Shown here in pieces: positions 51,201-59,423 of a stretch of DNA of 64,000 nt. The notes beneath the pieces are model-generated. The model ran no database searches. It worked only from the letters and a program-made list of their open reading frames with translations, and had not been told where the DNA came from. Position 1 is the first letter of the stretch; each line of letters starts with the position of its first letter. Both the position numbers and the translations under genes were made by a program. This DNA comes from Clostridia bacterium (GTDB lineage: Bacteria > Bacillota > Clostridia > Christensenellales > Borkfalkiaceae): NCBI GenBank assembly GCA_017453045.1, contig JAFTKX010000056.1, positions 62,001 through 126,000 of the forward strand, written 5' to 3'.

Positions 51201-51747
51201 CTTCGATTTTAGAAACTTCGTGGCTCGTTCTAAAGCCGTCGAAGAAGTGAAGGAACGGAACTTTAGATTTTAAAGTTGCAAGGTGAGAAACGAGCGCTAA
51301 ATCCATAACTTCTTGTACGGAGTTAGAAGCGATCATTGCAAAACCGGTTTGACGGCAAGCCATAACGTCTGAGTGGTCGCCGAAAATGTTAAGAGAGTGA
51401 GCGGCGAGAGCTCTTGCGCTTACGTGGAATACGCAAGGGAGAAGTTCGCCCGAGATTTTGTACATGTTAGGAATCATAAGGAGCAAGCCTTGAGAAGCCG
51501 TATAAGTTACGGTTAAAGCGCCTGCTGAAAGAGATCCGTGAACTGCGCCTGCAGCGCCTGCTTCAGATTGCATTTCTGCAAGTCTTAAAGTTTGACCGAA
51601 CATATTAGTTCTGTTTGCAGTTGCCCATTCGTCTGCTACTTCTGCCATAGGAGAAGAGGGAGTGATCGGGTAAATTGCCGCTACTTCTGAGAACGCATAT
51701 GCAACGTGGCTGGCAGCGGTATTACCGTCGATAGTCATTACCTTCAT
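48223..51747 (-). CDS. nifJ: Pyruvate:ferredoxin oxidoreductase, single-chain
   Basis: The 1174-residue protein is a full-length homodimeric PFOR: the N-terminal TPP-binding domain begins [20 protein letters not shown], two 4Fe-4S motifs lie near residues 690 ([15 protein letters not shown]) and 736 ([12 protein letters not shown]), a third cluster site begins [12 protein letters not shown], and the TPP motif is [20 protein letters not shown]. It converts pyruvate and CoA to acetyl-CoA and CO2 and reduces ferredoxin, central to anaerobic energy metabolism. GGAGGTTACTC precedes the ATG. The three terminators block read-through from both sides. Confidence 0.97.
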   Translation of the reverse strand: [1174 protein letters not shown]

Positions 51748-51840
51748 TTGAGTAACCTCCGTGTATAATAATAAATTTTTAATTAGTTAATGATTGCTAC
51801 CGAATAAAAATTCCCGTAGAAATCAGGTTAAACCTTATCC

Positions 51841-51869
51841 ATTATAAACTATAAACGTTTTTAAGTCAA
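51841..51869 (-). promoter_or_regulatory. Promoter of the PFOR gene
   Basis: On the minus strand TTGACT, 17 bp, TATAAT, about 95 bp upstream of the start, which leaves a long leader of unknown role. Confidence 0.8.
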
Positions 51870-51970
51870 TAGTATTTTTAATTTTTTAGTAAAATTTATA
51901 ATAAATTTTATTGTTATAGTGGCGACGAAACTAAAAATATTTCCAAAAAATAAACAGGGGGTAAAAATGC

Positions 51971-52000
51971 TTGTTAAAAAATAAGTTTTTGTGTTATAAT
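51971..52000 (+). promoter_or_regulatory. Promoter of ecfA1, likely leaderless
   Basis: TTGTTA (51971-51976), 18 bp and TATAAT (51995-52000) lie 7 bp before the ecfA1 ATG at 52008. No Shine-Dalgarno sequence is present. Confidence 0.7.
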
Positions 52001-52007
52001 AATCGGT

Positions 52008-52850
52008 ATGCAGGCAATAGAGTTTAAAAACGTGAGTTTTTCTTATGGGGACGGCGATTCGCGTAAGGAAGTTTTAAAAGATTTTTCACTCACCATAAAA
52101 AAAGGCTCTTTCGTAGCGCTACTTGGTAGAAACGGTAGCGGTAAATCTACTTGCGCCAAACTTATCAACGGGCTTTTAATTCCAACGAGCGGAACGGTTA
52201 CCGTTTTTGGTATGGATACCAAAGATAAGAGCAACTTGTTCGAGATAAGAAAGCGCGCGGGTATGGTTTTTCAAAATCCCGACAATCAGCAAATAGCGTC
52301 TATCGTTGAAGACGACGTTGCGTTTGGACCTGAAAATATAGGCGTTCCAAGAAAAGAGATTAAGGAGAGAATAGACTACGCTTTAAGCGTTACGGGTACG
52401 GAAGAATTCCGCCACAGCGAAGTGGCAAGGCTTTCGGGCGGTCAAAAACAAAGGGTGGCGATAGCCGGCGCGATAGCCCTTTTACCCGAAATTTTGATTT
52501 TGGACGAATCTACTTCAATGCTCGATCCAAAGGGCAGAAAAGAAGTAATGGAAGTCGTTAGAACTTTAAATCGCGAAAAAGGTATGACCGTTATCGACAT
52601 AACTCACTATATGGACGAAGCGGTAGAAGCCGACGAAATTTGTATTATGGATAACGGCGTTATAACCGCGCAAGGAACGCCAAACCAAGTTTTTGCCCAA
52701 AAAGAATTGATAGCGAAATGCGGTCTTGAACTTCCCGTATCTGCAAAAATAGCCGAAAAACTTAAATCGGCGGGGCTACCTTTGCCCGAAGGAATACTGA
52801 CAAAGGAGGCTCTTTCGGATAAGTTATGCGAATTGTTGCGGAAAATTTAA
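52008..52850 (+). CDS. ecfA1: ECF transporter ATPase EcfA1
   Basis: The 280-residue ABC ATPase has Walker A LLGRNGSGKSTCAK, Q-loop VFQNPDNQ, signature LSGGQKQR and Walker B ILILDEST, and the EcfA1 type QNPDNQIASIVEDDVAFGPEN. With EcfA2 and EcfT it forms the shared energising module of vitamin and metal ECF transporters at the membrane. It overlaps ecfA2 by 25 bp. No substrate-binding EcfS protein is in this region, so the module is of group II type. Confidence 0.95.
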   Translation: MQAIEFKNVSFSYGDGDSRKEVLKDFSLTIKKGSFVALLGRNGSGKSTCAKLINGLLIPTSGTVTVFGMDTKDKSNLFEIRKRAGMVFQNPDNQQIASIVEDDVAFGPENIGVPRKEIKERIDYALSVTGTEEFRHSEVARLSGGQKQRVAIAGAIALLPEILILDESTSMLDPKGRKEVMEVVRTLNREKGMTVIDITHYMDEAVEADEICIMDNGVITAQGTPNQVFAQKELIAKCGLELPVSAKIAEKLKSAGLPLPEGILTKEALSDKLCELLRKI

Positions 52851-53698
52851 GTTTTACTTACAATAAAAAAAGCAAGTTTAAAGTCGACGCGTTAGCAGGC
52901 GTTACGTTAACCATAGAAGAAGACAGTTTCTTTGGTATAATAGGACACACGGGTAGCGGAAAATCGACTTTTATTCAGCATTTAAACGGGCTTATTCCCG
53001 TAGAAAAAGGCTCGCTTACCGTTGGTGATATAAACCTTGCGGATAAGTCTAAAATCGTAAAAAAGAGATATAAAGAACTTCGTTCAAAGGTCGGTATGGT
53101 TTTTCAATATCCCGAATACCAACTCTTTGCCGAAACCGTTTACGAAGACGTTGCATTTGGCTTTAGAAATTTCTTTCCAGACGCAAGTAAGGAAGAAGAA
53201 AAGAAAGCCGTTTTTCAAACACTCGCGCTTATGGGGCTTGGGGCTGAATATATCAATCAATCTCCGCTCGATTTGTCAGGCGGACAAAAGCGTAGGGTAG
53301 CGATAGCGGGTGTTTTAGTTACCAAACCCGAAATTTTGGTGTTAGACGAGCCTGTCGCAGGGCTTGACCCCGTAGGTAAAAACGAACTTATGAAAACGCT
53401 TCGCGTTTTGCTCGATAACGGCGTTGTAAAAACGGTAATCGTCGTTTCTCACGATATGGACGAAGTGTGCGAAAATTGCGATAGCGTAGCCGTTTTTTCG
53501 GAAGGACGAGTAGTTTTATCGGGTAGTCCGAAAGAAGTTTTTAAAAATTCCAAAGAGATGAGCGAACTTCGCTTGGGAGTTCCCGTAACGGGATATTTAA
53601 AAGACGAACTGTCAAAAATGGGCGTTGAAATAGACGTCGATTTTACAAGGGACGACTTTGTAGAAAAAGTAGTAGAATATTATAAAAATATCAAATAA
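52826..53698 (+). CDS. ecfA2: ECF transporter ATPase EcfA2
   Basis: The 290-residue ABC ATPase has Walker A GHTGSGKSTFIQHLNG, Q-loop VFQYPEYQ, signature LSGGQKRR and Walker B ILVLDEPVAGLD, typical of EcfA2. It pairs with EcfA1. The start overlaps ecfA1, so translation is coupled. Confidence 0.95.
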   Translation: MRIVAENLSFTYNKKSKFKVDALAGVTLTIEEDSFFGIIGHTGSGKSTFIQHLNGLIPVEKGSLTVGDINLADKSKIVKKRYKELRSKVGMVFQYPEYQLFAETVYEDVAFGFRNFFPDASKEEEKKAVFQTLALMGLGAEYINQSPLDLSGGQKRRVAIAGVLVTKPEILVLDEPVAGLDPVGKNELMKTLRVLLDNGVVKTVIVVSHDMDEVCENCDSVAVFSEGRVVLSGSPKEVFKNSKEMSELRLGVPVTGYLKDELSKMGVEIDVDFTRDDFVEKVVEYYKNIK

Positions 53699-53753
53699 AC
53701 GACCTATAGCCCCATTTTTAAGTGGCTATATAATAAAGCCTAAGGAAAAGAAT

Positions 53754-54590
53754 ATGCTTTCAGAAGTAACTTTTGGACAGTATTATCCGTCAAAGTCTTT
53801 CGTTCATAGGTTAGACCCAAGGGTTAAAATACTGCTTTTAATTGCATATATAGTAATGATTTTCACAGCCCAAAATTTTCTTGGGCTTATTGCGTCGTTA
53901 CTCTTTTTAAGCCTGACTATAATTTTTTCGGGCGTGCCGATAGGCTCGGTGTTAAAAAGCATAAAAGCAATTTTGTTTTTAGTAATTTTTACCGCCATAC
54001 TTAATATTTTGTTTTATTCGCCGAAACAAGGCGATACTCATTTGTTTTGGGTTGTTTACGTCGAAGGTTTAATTTCGGCAGGGTTTTTAGCCCTTAGACT
54101 TATTTCGCTCGTTATGGGCAGTTCGATTTTGACCTTAACTACGACGCCCGTGAGTTTAACCGACGGTATAGAAAGTTTACTTTCGCCTTTAAAACTCGTT
54201 AAATTTCCCGTACACGATTTGGCTCTTATAATGTCGATTGCGCTCCGCTCAATTCCAACCTTAGCAAATGAAACGGAAAGAATAATAAACGCTCAAAAGG
54301 CAAGGGGAGCGGACTTTGATAGCGGTAATATAATAAAGAAAGCAAAGGCTTTAGTGCCCGTTTTAATTCCGCTACTTATAAGCGCGTTCCGTCGTGGCGA
54401 CGAACTTGGCGACGCTATGGACGCAAGGTGTTATTCGGGAAGTAAAGTTAGAACTAAATACAAAAAACTTACTTTGTCGGTAAGAGATTTGATTGCTTTT
54501 TTAGTAACCGTAGTTGCTTTTGCAGGCGTAATTTTACTTAATATTTACGAGTTAAACGTGTTGGCTTATTTTGCTAAAATATGGGGATAA
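53754..54590 (+). CDS. ecfT: ECF transporter transmembrane protein EcfT
   Basis: The 278-residue membrane protein begins FGQYYPSKSFVHRLDPRVKILL, with several helices and the conserved Ala-Arg-Gly coupling motifs INAQKARGADFDSG and AMDARCYSG, which contact EcfA. AAGGAAAAG precedes the ATG. It follows ecfA2 by 55 bp and ends 9 bp before truA. Together the three genes form a housekeeping ECF module used by several EcfS units. Confidence 0.94.
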   Translation: MLSEVTFGQYYPSKSFVHRLDPRVKILLLIAYIVMIFTAQNFLGLIASLLFLSLTIIFSGVPIGSVLKSIKAILFLVIFTAILNILFYSPKQGDTHLFWVVYVEGLISAGFLALRLISLVMGSSILTLTTTPVSLTDGIESLLSPLKLVKFPVHDLALIMSIALRSIPTLANETERIINAQKARGADFDSGNIIKKAKALVPVLIPLLISAFRRGDELGDAMDARCYSGSKVRTKYKKLTLSVRDLIAFLVTVVAFAGVILLNIYELNVLAYFAKIWG

Positions 54591-54599
54591 TCGACTTAT

Positions 54600-55334
54600 A
54601 TGCGTATTTTTATAAAAATTGAGTATGACGGAACTAATTACTGCGGTTGGCAAATTCAACCGAACGGAATTAGCGTACAGCAAAAAATTGAAAACGCGGT
54701 TTTGCTCCTTACGGGCGAGAACGTTTCGGTCGTGGGTAGCGGAAGAACGGACAGCGGTGTTCACGCTCTTGGACAAGTTGCGCATTTTGATACCGAAAGC
54801 AATATTCCTCCGTCAAGATTTTCGTCTGCGCTCAATCAGTTTTTGCCCGACGATATAAAGGTGATGGAAAGTTATCAAGTCGATAGCGATATGCACGCGA
54901 GATTTTCCGCAAAGCACAAGACTTATCAGTATAGAATTTATATTTCAAAGCATCCTCGTCCGCTTATGGATAGATATTCGGCAAGGGTAGAATTTCCGCT
55001 CGATATATCGGCAATGCAAAAGGCGAGCCAAAAGTTTGTTGGAAAACACGATTTCGCATGTTTTTTGGCGTCGGGTTCGGAAGTTAAGGACACGGTGCGA
55101 GAAATTTATTTTTCAAAGGTTGAAAAAATAGGCGAAGAAATACTTTTTACCGTATGCGGAAACGGATTTTTATATAATATGGTGCGCATAATGGCGGGAA
55201 CGCTCGTTAAAGTAGGCGCAGGGAAATTGTCCCCCGACGATATTGATCAAATTTTAATTTCGGGAGATAGAAAAAAGGCGGGAATTACGATGCAAGCGCA
55301 AGGCTTGACTCTCGTTAGTGTAGATTACGAATAA
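54600..55334 (+). CDS. truA: tRNA pseudouridine(38-40) synthase TruA
   Basis: The 244-residue protein has IEYDGTNYCGWQIQPNG, the catalytic Asp in GSGRTDSGVHALGQVAHFDT, and the C-terminal GNGFLYNMVRIMAGTL. It modifies U38-40 in the anticodon stem of tRNAs. The ecfA1-A2-T-truA-rplM-rpsI order is the conserved Bacillota arrangement. Confidence 0.96.
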   Translation: MRIFIKIEYDGTNYCGWQIQPNGISVQQKIENAVLLLTGENVSVVGSGRTDSGVHALGQVAHFDTESNIPPSRFSSALNQFLPDDIKVMESYQVDSDMHARFSAKHKTYQYRIYISKHPRPLMDRYSARVEFPLDISAMQKASQKFVGKHDFACFLASGSEVKDTVREIYFSKVEKIGEEILFTVCGNGFLYNMVRIMAGTLVKVGAGKLSPDDIDQILISGDRKKAGITMQAQGLTLVSVDYE

Positions 55335-55385
55335 CCTCGCGCGGACGAATTATATAATAAAATTTAAAAAAGCGTGGAAAAACGC

Positions 55386-55414
55386 TTGACAAACCGTTTG
55401 TAATTTAATAAAAT
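55386..55414 (+). promoter_or_regulatory. Promoter of rplM-rpsI
   Basis: TTGACA (55386-55391), 17 bp, TAAAAT (55409-55414). It leaves a leader of about 95 nt before rplM. Confidence 0.85.
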
Positions 55415-55424
55415 ATTTTGGCGA

Positions 55425-55485
55425 TTATAAGGAAACGTACGCTTGACGAACTAGCCCCTCAATACAGCGACGAAACCTTTATATA
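55425..55485 (+). promoter_or_regulatory. Putative ribosomal-protein leader (L13-type) of rplM
   Basis: TATAAGG and CCTTTATA close a stem with inner CGTACGC, ACTAGCCCCTC and GCGACG sequences between. Position in the leader of rplM, the presence of known L13-binding leaders in Firmicutes, and the closed fold suggest feedback by L13. The exact match to the known class is not checked. Confidence 0.5.
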
Positions 55486-55516
55486 AATTATTTAAATAAA
55501 AATTTGGAGAATTATC

Positions 55517-55951
55517 ATGAAGAGTTTTATGGCTAAGAGCCACGAAGTAAAAAGAGAATGGTTCGTAGTTGACGCTTCTGGGATGACTCTTGGTAGACTT
55601 GCATCTCAAGTTGCTACCGTTTTAAGAGGTAAGCATAAGCCTACTTTCACCCCAAACGTTGACACAGGCGATTTCGTTATAGTATTAAACAGCGACAAGG
55701 TAGTTTTAACTGGTAAGAAACTTGAACAAAAGATGTACACTTATCACACCGGTTATATCGGCGGACTTAAGCAAACCCCATACAAAGATATGATGGCTAA
55801 AAAGTCTGACGTAGTTGTTTACGAAGCAATCAAAGGTATGCTTCCAAAGAACAGCCTTGGCAGACAAATGTTAACTAAACTTAGAGTATACAAAGGCGCT
55901 GAGCACAATCATCAAGCTCAACAACCTAAAGTATTAGAACTCAGCAAGTAA
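55517..55951 (+). CDS. rplM: 50S ribosomal protein L13
   Basis: The 144-residue protein starts [20 protein letters not shown] and has [23 protein letters not shown], the L13 signature, and [19 protein letters not shown]. It binds 23S rRNA early in 50S assembly. It is followed 18 bp later by rpsI, as in most bacteria. Confidence 0.98.
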   Translation: MKSFMAKSHEVKREWFVVDASGMTLGRLASQVATVLRGKHKPTFTPNVDTGDFVIVLNSDKVVLTGKKLEQKMYTYHTGYIGGLKQTPYKDMMAKKSDVVVYEAIKGMLPKNSLGRQMLTKLRVYKGAEHNHQAQQPKVLELSK

Positions 55952-55969
55952 TCGGAGGAATAGAGTATT

Positions 55970-56383
55970 ATGGCAAAAGTATCTGTTAAAAAGAAACTTC
56001 AATACTGGGGAACTGGTAGAAGAAAGAGCGCTGTTGCACGTGTAAGACTTATCCCCGGTGGCAACGGAGCAATCACTATCAACGATAGAAGTATCGACGA
56101 ATATTGCGATCTCGACACTTTAAAACTTATTATCCGTCAACCACTTGTTCTCACCGAAACTGAAAGCAAGTATGACGTATTCGTAAACGTTAAGGGCGGT
56201 GGTTTCACCGGTCAAGCAGGCGCAATCCGTCACGGTATTGCAAGAGCGCTTATCGTTGCAGAACCTGAACTTCGTTCGGCTCTTAAGGCTGCTGGATATC
56301 TTACGAGAGATCCAAGAATGAAGGAAAGAAAGAAGTACGGCTTAAAGAAAGCAAGACGTGCTCCACAATTCTCAAAGAGATAA
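55970..56383 (+). CDS. rpsI: 30S ribosomal protein S9
   Basis: The 137-residue protein has [19 protein letters not shown] and the C-terminal [24 protein letters not shown] tail that reaches the P-site tRNA. GGAGG-type site upstream. A terminator follows. Confidence 0.98.
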   Translation: MAKVSVKKKLQYWGTGRRKSAVARVRLIPGGNGAITINDRSIDEYCDLDTLKLIIRQPLVLTETESKYDVFVNVKGGGFTGQAGAIRHGIARALIVAEPELRSALKAAGYLTRDPRMKERKKYGLKKARRAPQFSKR

Positions 56384-56405
56384 TTTCATATTATTTCAAA
56401 ACTTA

Positions 56406-56429
56406 CAGCGACTGTTTTTTCAGTCGCTG
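56406..56429 (+). terminator. Terminator of rplM-rpsI
   Basis: CAGCGACTG and CAGTCGCTG pair around TTTTTT, followed by TTTTTTTG. Confidence 0.9.
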
Positions 56430-56598
56430 TTTTTTTGTCTTTACCACGTTCGCTGGAAAAAGTTATTTGCTACGCAATATTAGTTTTTTATAGGTTAAAG
56501 CGAATTTAATTGTTAATGAGCCGTAAAGCGATTGTTTTTTTGTTGCTTTTCGGCTTTTTTGTGCTATAATAAGGTAAAAATTGAAATTAGGGGGTAAT

Positions 56599-57201
56599 AT
56601 GGCAAATTTAATAGTAATATGCGGACCGCAAGCGGTAGGTAAAATGACCGTTGCGGAAAGCGTAAGAGATAAACTTAAATATAATCTAATGATAAATCAC
56701 GACAGTATTGAAGTTTCGGACAAAATCTTTGGCTTTGCTACCCCTGCGCAAAAAGAGTTTAATGCAATTTTTAGAGAAAAAGCCTTTGAAATAGCGATAA
56801 AACATAACGTTGATTTATTATTTACTTACGTTTGCGCGTTCGACGTTCCAAAAGAACGCGAATATTTAACAAAACTTGCTAACGCGTTTGAAAATAGCGG
56901 TGGAAATTTCTATTTTGTTGAACTCTACGCCGATATTGAAACCCGACTTGCAAGAAACGAAACGCAACACCGTTTGGACAGAAAACCGTCTAAGAAAAAC
57001 GTAGAGTGGAGTAAGGCAAATCTTTTAAAGGATGCCCAAAGGTATAGGCTCAATTCATTACCCGACGAGACTTGGTTTGCAAATCATCTTAAAATTGACA
57101 ATACAAAATTAAGCCCAAACGAAGTTGCGGATATTATTATCACTACTTTCAAACTCGTTGCAAACGATAAAAAAGAGAGTGAATATCGTTTTGGAGAATA
57201 A
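56599..57201 (+). CDS. P-loop kinase-like protein
   Basis: The ATG at 56599 (GGGGG upstream) gives 200 residues. Walker A is ICGPQAVGKMTVAESV near residue 7-15, an unusual form with QAVGKMT; a lid segment RLARNETQHRLDRKPSKKNVEW follows. It resembles shikimate/gluconate kinase-type or chloramphenicol phosphotransferase-like P-loop proteins of accessory regions. Substrate unknown. It is followed 18 bp later by the GNAT gene. Confidence 0.75.
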   Translation: MANLIVICGPQAVGKMTVAESVRDKLKYNLMINHDSIEVSDKIFGFATPAQKEFNAIFREKAFEIAIKHNVDLLFTYVCAFDVPKEREYLTKLANAFENSGGNFYFVELYADIETRLARNETQHRLDRKPSKKNVEWSKANLLKDAQRYRLNSLPDETWFANHLKIDNTKLSPNEVADIIITTFKLVANDKKESEYRFGE

Positions 57202-57219
57202 AGTTTTGAGGGAGGATTT

Positions 57220-57828
57220 ATGAACGCTGAGTTTAAAATAGACGGAAAAATAATAGAAACGGAAAGACTTATACTTCGCCCCTTTAGACAGAGTGATTTA
57301 GAAGACTTTTATAACTATGCTAAAGTTGACGGCGTGGGAGAAATGGCAGGGTGGCGACATCACGAAAATAGGCAAAAAACGCAACAAATTTTGGATAATT
57401 TTATAAATGAAGATAAAACTTTTGCTATTTTTTATAAAAAAGACGGTAAACTAATAGGCTCGCTTGGCGTGGAAAAATATGGAAAGGAAGAAGTTTTAAG
57501 CGAGTTTTTCGACTATCAAGGCAGAGAAATCGGCTACGTTTTATCTAAAGATTACTGGGGAAAGGGTATTATGCCCGAAGCCGTAACTGCAGTAATAAAC
57601 TATCTTTTTAACGAGCAAAATTTAGACTTTTTACTTTGCGGTTATTATGATTTTAACGTTCAGTCAAAAAGAGTGCAAGAAAAGTGCGGGTTTAAACCGT
57701 ATAGGAAACTCGTTATGGATACAAGGCTCGGTACTAAAGAGCAGGGTACTTTAAATTTGCTTGCAAACCCAAATAAAAATATTACTTTCAAATTTTCTCA
57801 TCCCGAAACCTTAATTTACGGTAATTAA
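57220..57828 (+). CDS. GNAT acetyltransferase, RimJ/RimL-like
   Basis: The 202-residue protein has ETERLILRPFRQSDLEDFYNYA and the acetyl-CoA region EIGYVLSKDYWGKGIMPEAVTAVINYLF (R/QxxGxG/A-like GKGIMPEA), then NVQSKRVQEKCGF, typical of RimJ/RimL-type N-acetyltransferases. Substrate may be a protein N-terminus or an antibiotic or metabolite. AGGGAGGAT precedes the ATG. Confidence 0.88.
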   Translation: MNAEFKIDGKIIETERLILRPFRQSDLEDFYNYAKVDGVGEMAGWRHHENRQKTQQILDNFINEDKTFAIFYKKDGKLIGSLGVEKYGKEEVLSEFFDYQGREIGYVLSKDYWGKGIMPEAVTAVINYLFNEQNLDFLLCGYYDFNVQSKRVQEKCGFKPYRKLVMDTRLGTKEQGTLNLLANPNKNITFKFSHPETLIYGN

Positions 57829-57939
57829 ACAAGAAAATGCAAAATTCTACTAACGGTAGAGTAAAATCTCTCCAAACTCAACCGTTGGTGCGTGGTTTTT
57901 TAAGATAAATTCGGCTATAATGAAAGCAGGAGGTGGCAA

Positions 57940-58554
57940 ATGGACCAAATAAAAATAGGCAAATTTATTGCCGAAAGAAGAAAAGCCGAAAATTTAACGC
58001 AAAATCGGCTGGCTGAAATTTTAGGCGTAACAGATAGGGCGGTTTCTAAATGGGAAAACGGTAGGTCTATGCCCGATTCGTCCATTATGCTTGAATTATG
58101 CCAAATTTTAAAAATATCGGTTACCGAACTACTTAAAGGAGAGAAAATTTCAATGAAAGAAAGAGACGAAAAATTAGAACAAACCCTACTTGAAACTATA
58201 AAACAAAAAGAAGACGCGGACAAAAGACTACTTACCATAGAGATTGTTTTGGGTGTAACGCTTGTATGTATAATGCTTGCAGTATGTATGATTGCCGCGT
58301 ACGCTCAAATAGAAGACTGGCTTAGAATAACGCTTATTATAATAGCAATCGCGCCGATTTTAATAGCAACGCCGTTTATGATAAAAATTGAACAAACGGC
58401 AGGTTATTATCATTGCGAAAAATGTGGTCATAAATACGTGCCTAAATATAAAAGCGTGTTTATGGCTATGCATATGGGTAGAACTCGGTATATGAAATGC
58501 CCTAAATGCGAAAAACGCTCTTGGCAAAAGAAAGTCGTTTCAAAAGAAGATTGA
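57940..58554 (+). CDS. XRE regulator fused to a two-helix membrane segment and zinc ribbon
   Basis: The 204-residue protein has an XRE HTH (FIAERRKAENLTQNRLAEILGVTDRAVSKWENGRSMPDSSIMLELC), a coiled-coil-like stretch (about residues 70-95), two membrane helices (about 98-120 and 127-147) and a C-terminal ribbon with YHCEKCGHKYV and MKCPKCEKRSW. Membrane-tied XRE proteins are frequent in Clostridia; the signal is unknown. AGGAGGTGGC precedes the ATG; TATAAT is at 57915-57920. Confidence 0.85.
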   Translation: MDQIKIGKFIAERRKAENLTQNRLAEILGVTDRAVSKWENGRSMPDSSIMLELCQILKISVTELLKGEKISMKERDEKLEQTLLETIKQKEDADKRLLTIEIVLGVTLVCIMLAVCMIAAYAQIEDWLRITLIIIAIAPILIATPFMIKIEQTAGYYHCEKCGHKYVPKYKSVFMAMHMGRTRYMKCPKCEKRSWQKKVVSKED

Positions 58555-58559
58555 TTAAA

Positions 58560-58598
58560 AAGGCTCGAGTAAAATCTTTGAGATTTTGATCGAGCCTT
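58560..58598 (+). terminator. Terminator of the membrane XRE gene
   Basis: AAGGCTCGA and TCGAGCCTT pair with inner AAAATCT/AGATTTT, followed by TATTTGT. Confidence 0.8.
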
Positions 58599-58621
58599 TA
58601 TTTGTAAATATCAGTTTTTTA

Positions 58622-58650
58622 TTGCAAAGTAGTCGCGTTTAGTGTATAAT
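58622..58650 (+). promoter_or_regulatory. Promoter of the metallophosphoesterase, likely leaderless
   Basis: TTGCAA (58622-58627), 17 bp and TATAAT (58645-58650) lie 6 bp before the ATG at 58657. There is no Shine-Dalgarno sequence. Confidence 0.7.
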
Positions 58651-58656
58651 AAAAGC

Positions 58657-59343
58657 ATGAGATATGCAATAATTACAGACGTGCACGCAAACGTGTTCGC
58701 GCTCAAGGCTGTTTTAAAAGAGATTGACGAGTTAAACGTAGACAAAATAATTTGCCTTGGCGATATAGTAGGCGGTGGCGCATACCCCGACGAAACGGTA
58801 CAACTTATTAAAAAGAGAAAAGATATTCTTTGCGTAAAAGGCAATCACGATATGTTTGCCACTTTAGATTTGAAAAAGTTACCGCCCGTGGACTCGCGAA
58901 TAAAAATGTTCGCTTGGCAACAAAAAGTTTTAACAAAATCGGCAAAGGCTTTTTTAGAAAGTTTGCCACTCGTTTTAACTTTTGAAGATTGCGGTAAAAA
59001 AATCGTCGCTTTTCACTATCCAAAAAACGAAAGGGGTAGATTTAAAGATTTAATCTATCTTCCGTCTGACGACGAGGTAAGACAACTTTTCAAAGGTTTA
59101 GACGGAGATATTTTCCTTTTTGGGCACGAACATACAGGCTCTTTAACCGAACTTGACGGCAAATATTATCTCAATTTCGGAACTTTGGGAAATATGCTCG
59201 AAAAGGATTCCGCGCATTACGGAATTTTAGACGTAAGCGAAGAAAAGGTCGCCTATAAGTCGATTATCGCCCATTATGACGATAGTTTACCTCGCAGAAG
59301 AAAGGAGGAGATATACTCTCTTTTAGGGATAGAAATAAAATAA
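58657..59343 (+). CDS. Calcineurin-like metallophosphoesterase
   Basis: From the ATG at 58657 the protein has 228 residues; a GTG five codons upstream overlaps the promoter and is rejected. The metal motifs are TDVHANVFALKAVL, CLGDIVGGGAYPDETV, VKGNHDMFAT, and FLFGHEHTGSLTEL with the NFGTLGNM strand, the YfcE/DNA-repair-like phosphoesterase set. Substrate may be a cyclic nucleotide, phosphodiester or nucleotide. It is monocistronic. Confidence 0.92.
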   Translation: MRYAIITDVHANVFALKAVLKEIDELNVDKIICLGDIVGGGAYPDETVQLIKKRKDILCVKGNHDMFATLDLKKLPPVDSRIKMFAWQQKVLTKSAKAFLESLPLVLTFEDCGKKIVAFHYPKNERGRFKDLIYLPSDDEVRQLFKGLDGDIFLFGHEHTGSLTELDGKYYLNFGTLGNMLEKDSAHYGILDVSEEKVAYKSIIAHYDDSLPRRRKEEIYSLLGIEIK

Positions 59344-59366
59344 ATTAGCAAGAACTAATCAAAATT

Positions 59367-59388
59367 AAAGGATACTTCAGTATCCTTT
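59367..59388 (+). terminator. Terminator of the metallophosphoesterase gene
   Basis: AAAGGATACT and AGTATCCTTT pair around TC and are followed by TTTTCTTTT. Confidence 0.9.
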
Positions 59389-59423
59389 TTTTCTTTTGGC
59401 TCTATCACAACTCGTGACTGCTA

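Noticed and set aside
47288-54601. Shared junction motif TAATCGACTTAT before the DUF1461 gene and truA
   Set aside because: Two copies at stop-start junctions were noted; a similar sequence in coding DNA (cca) shows it can arise by chance.
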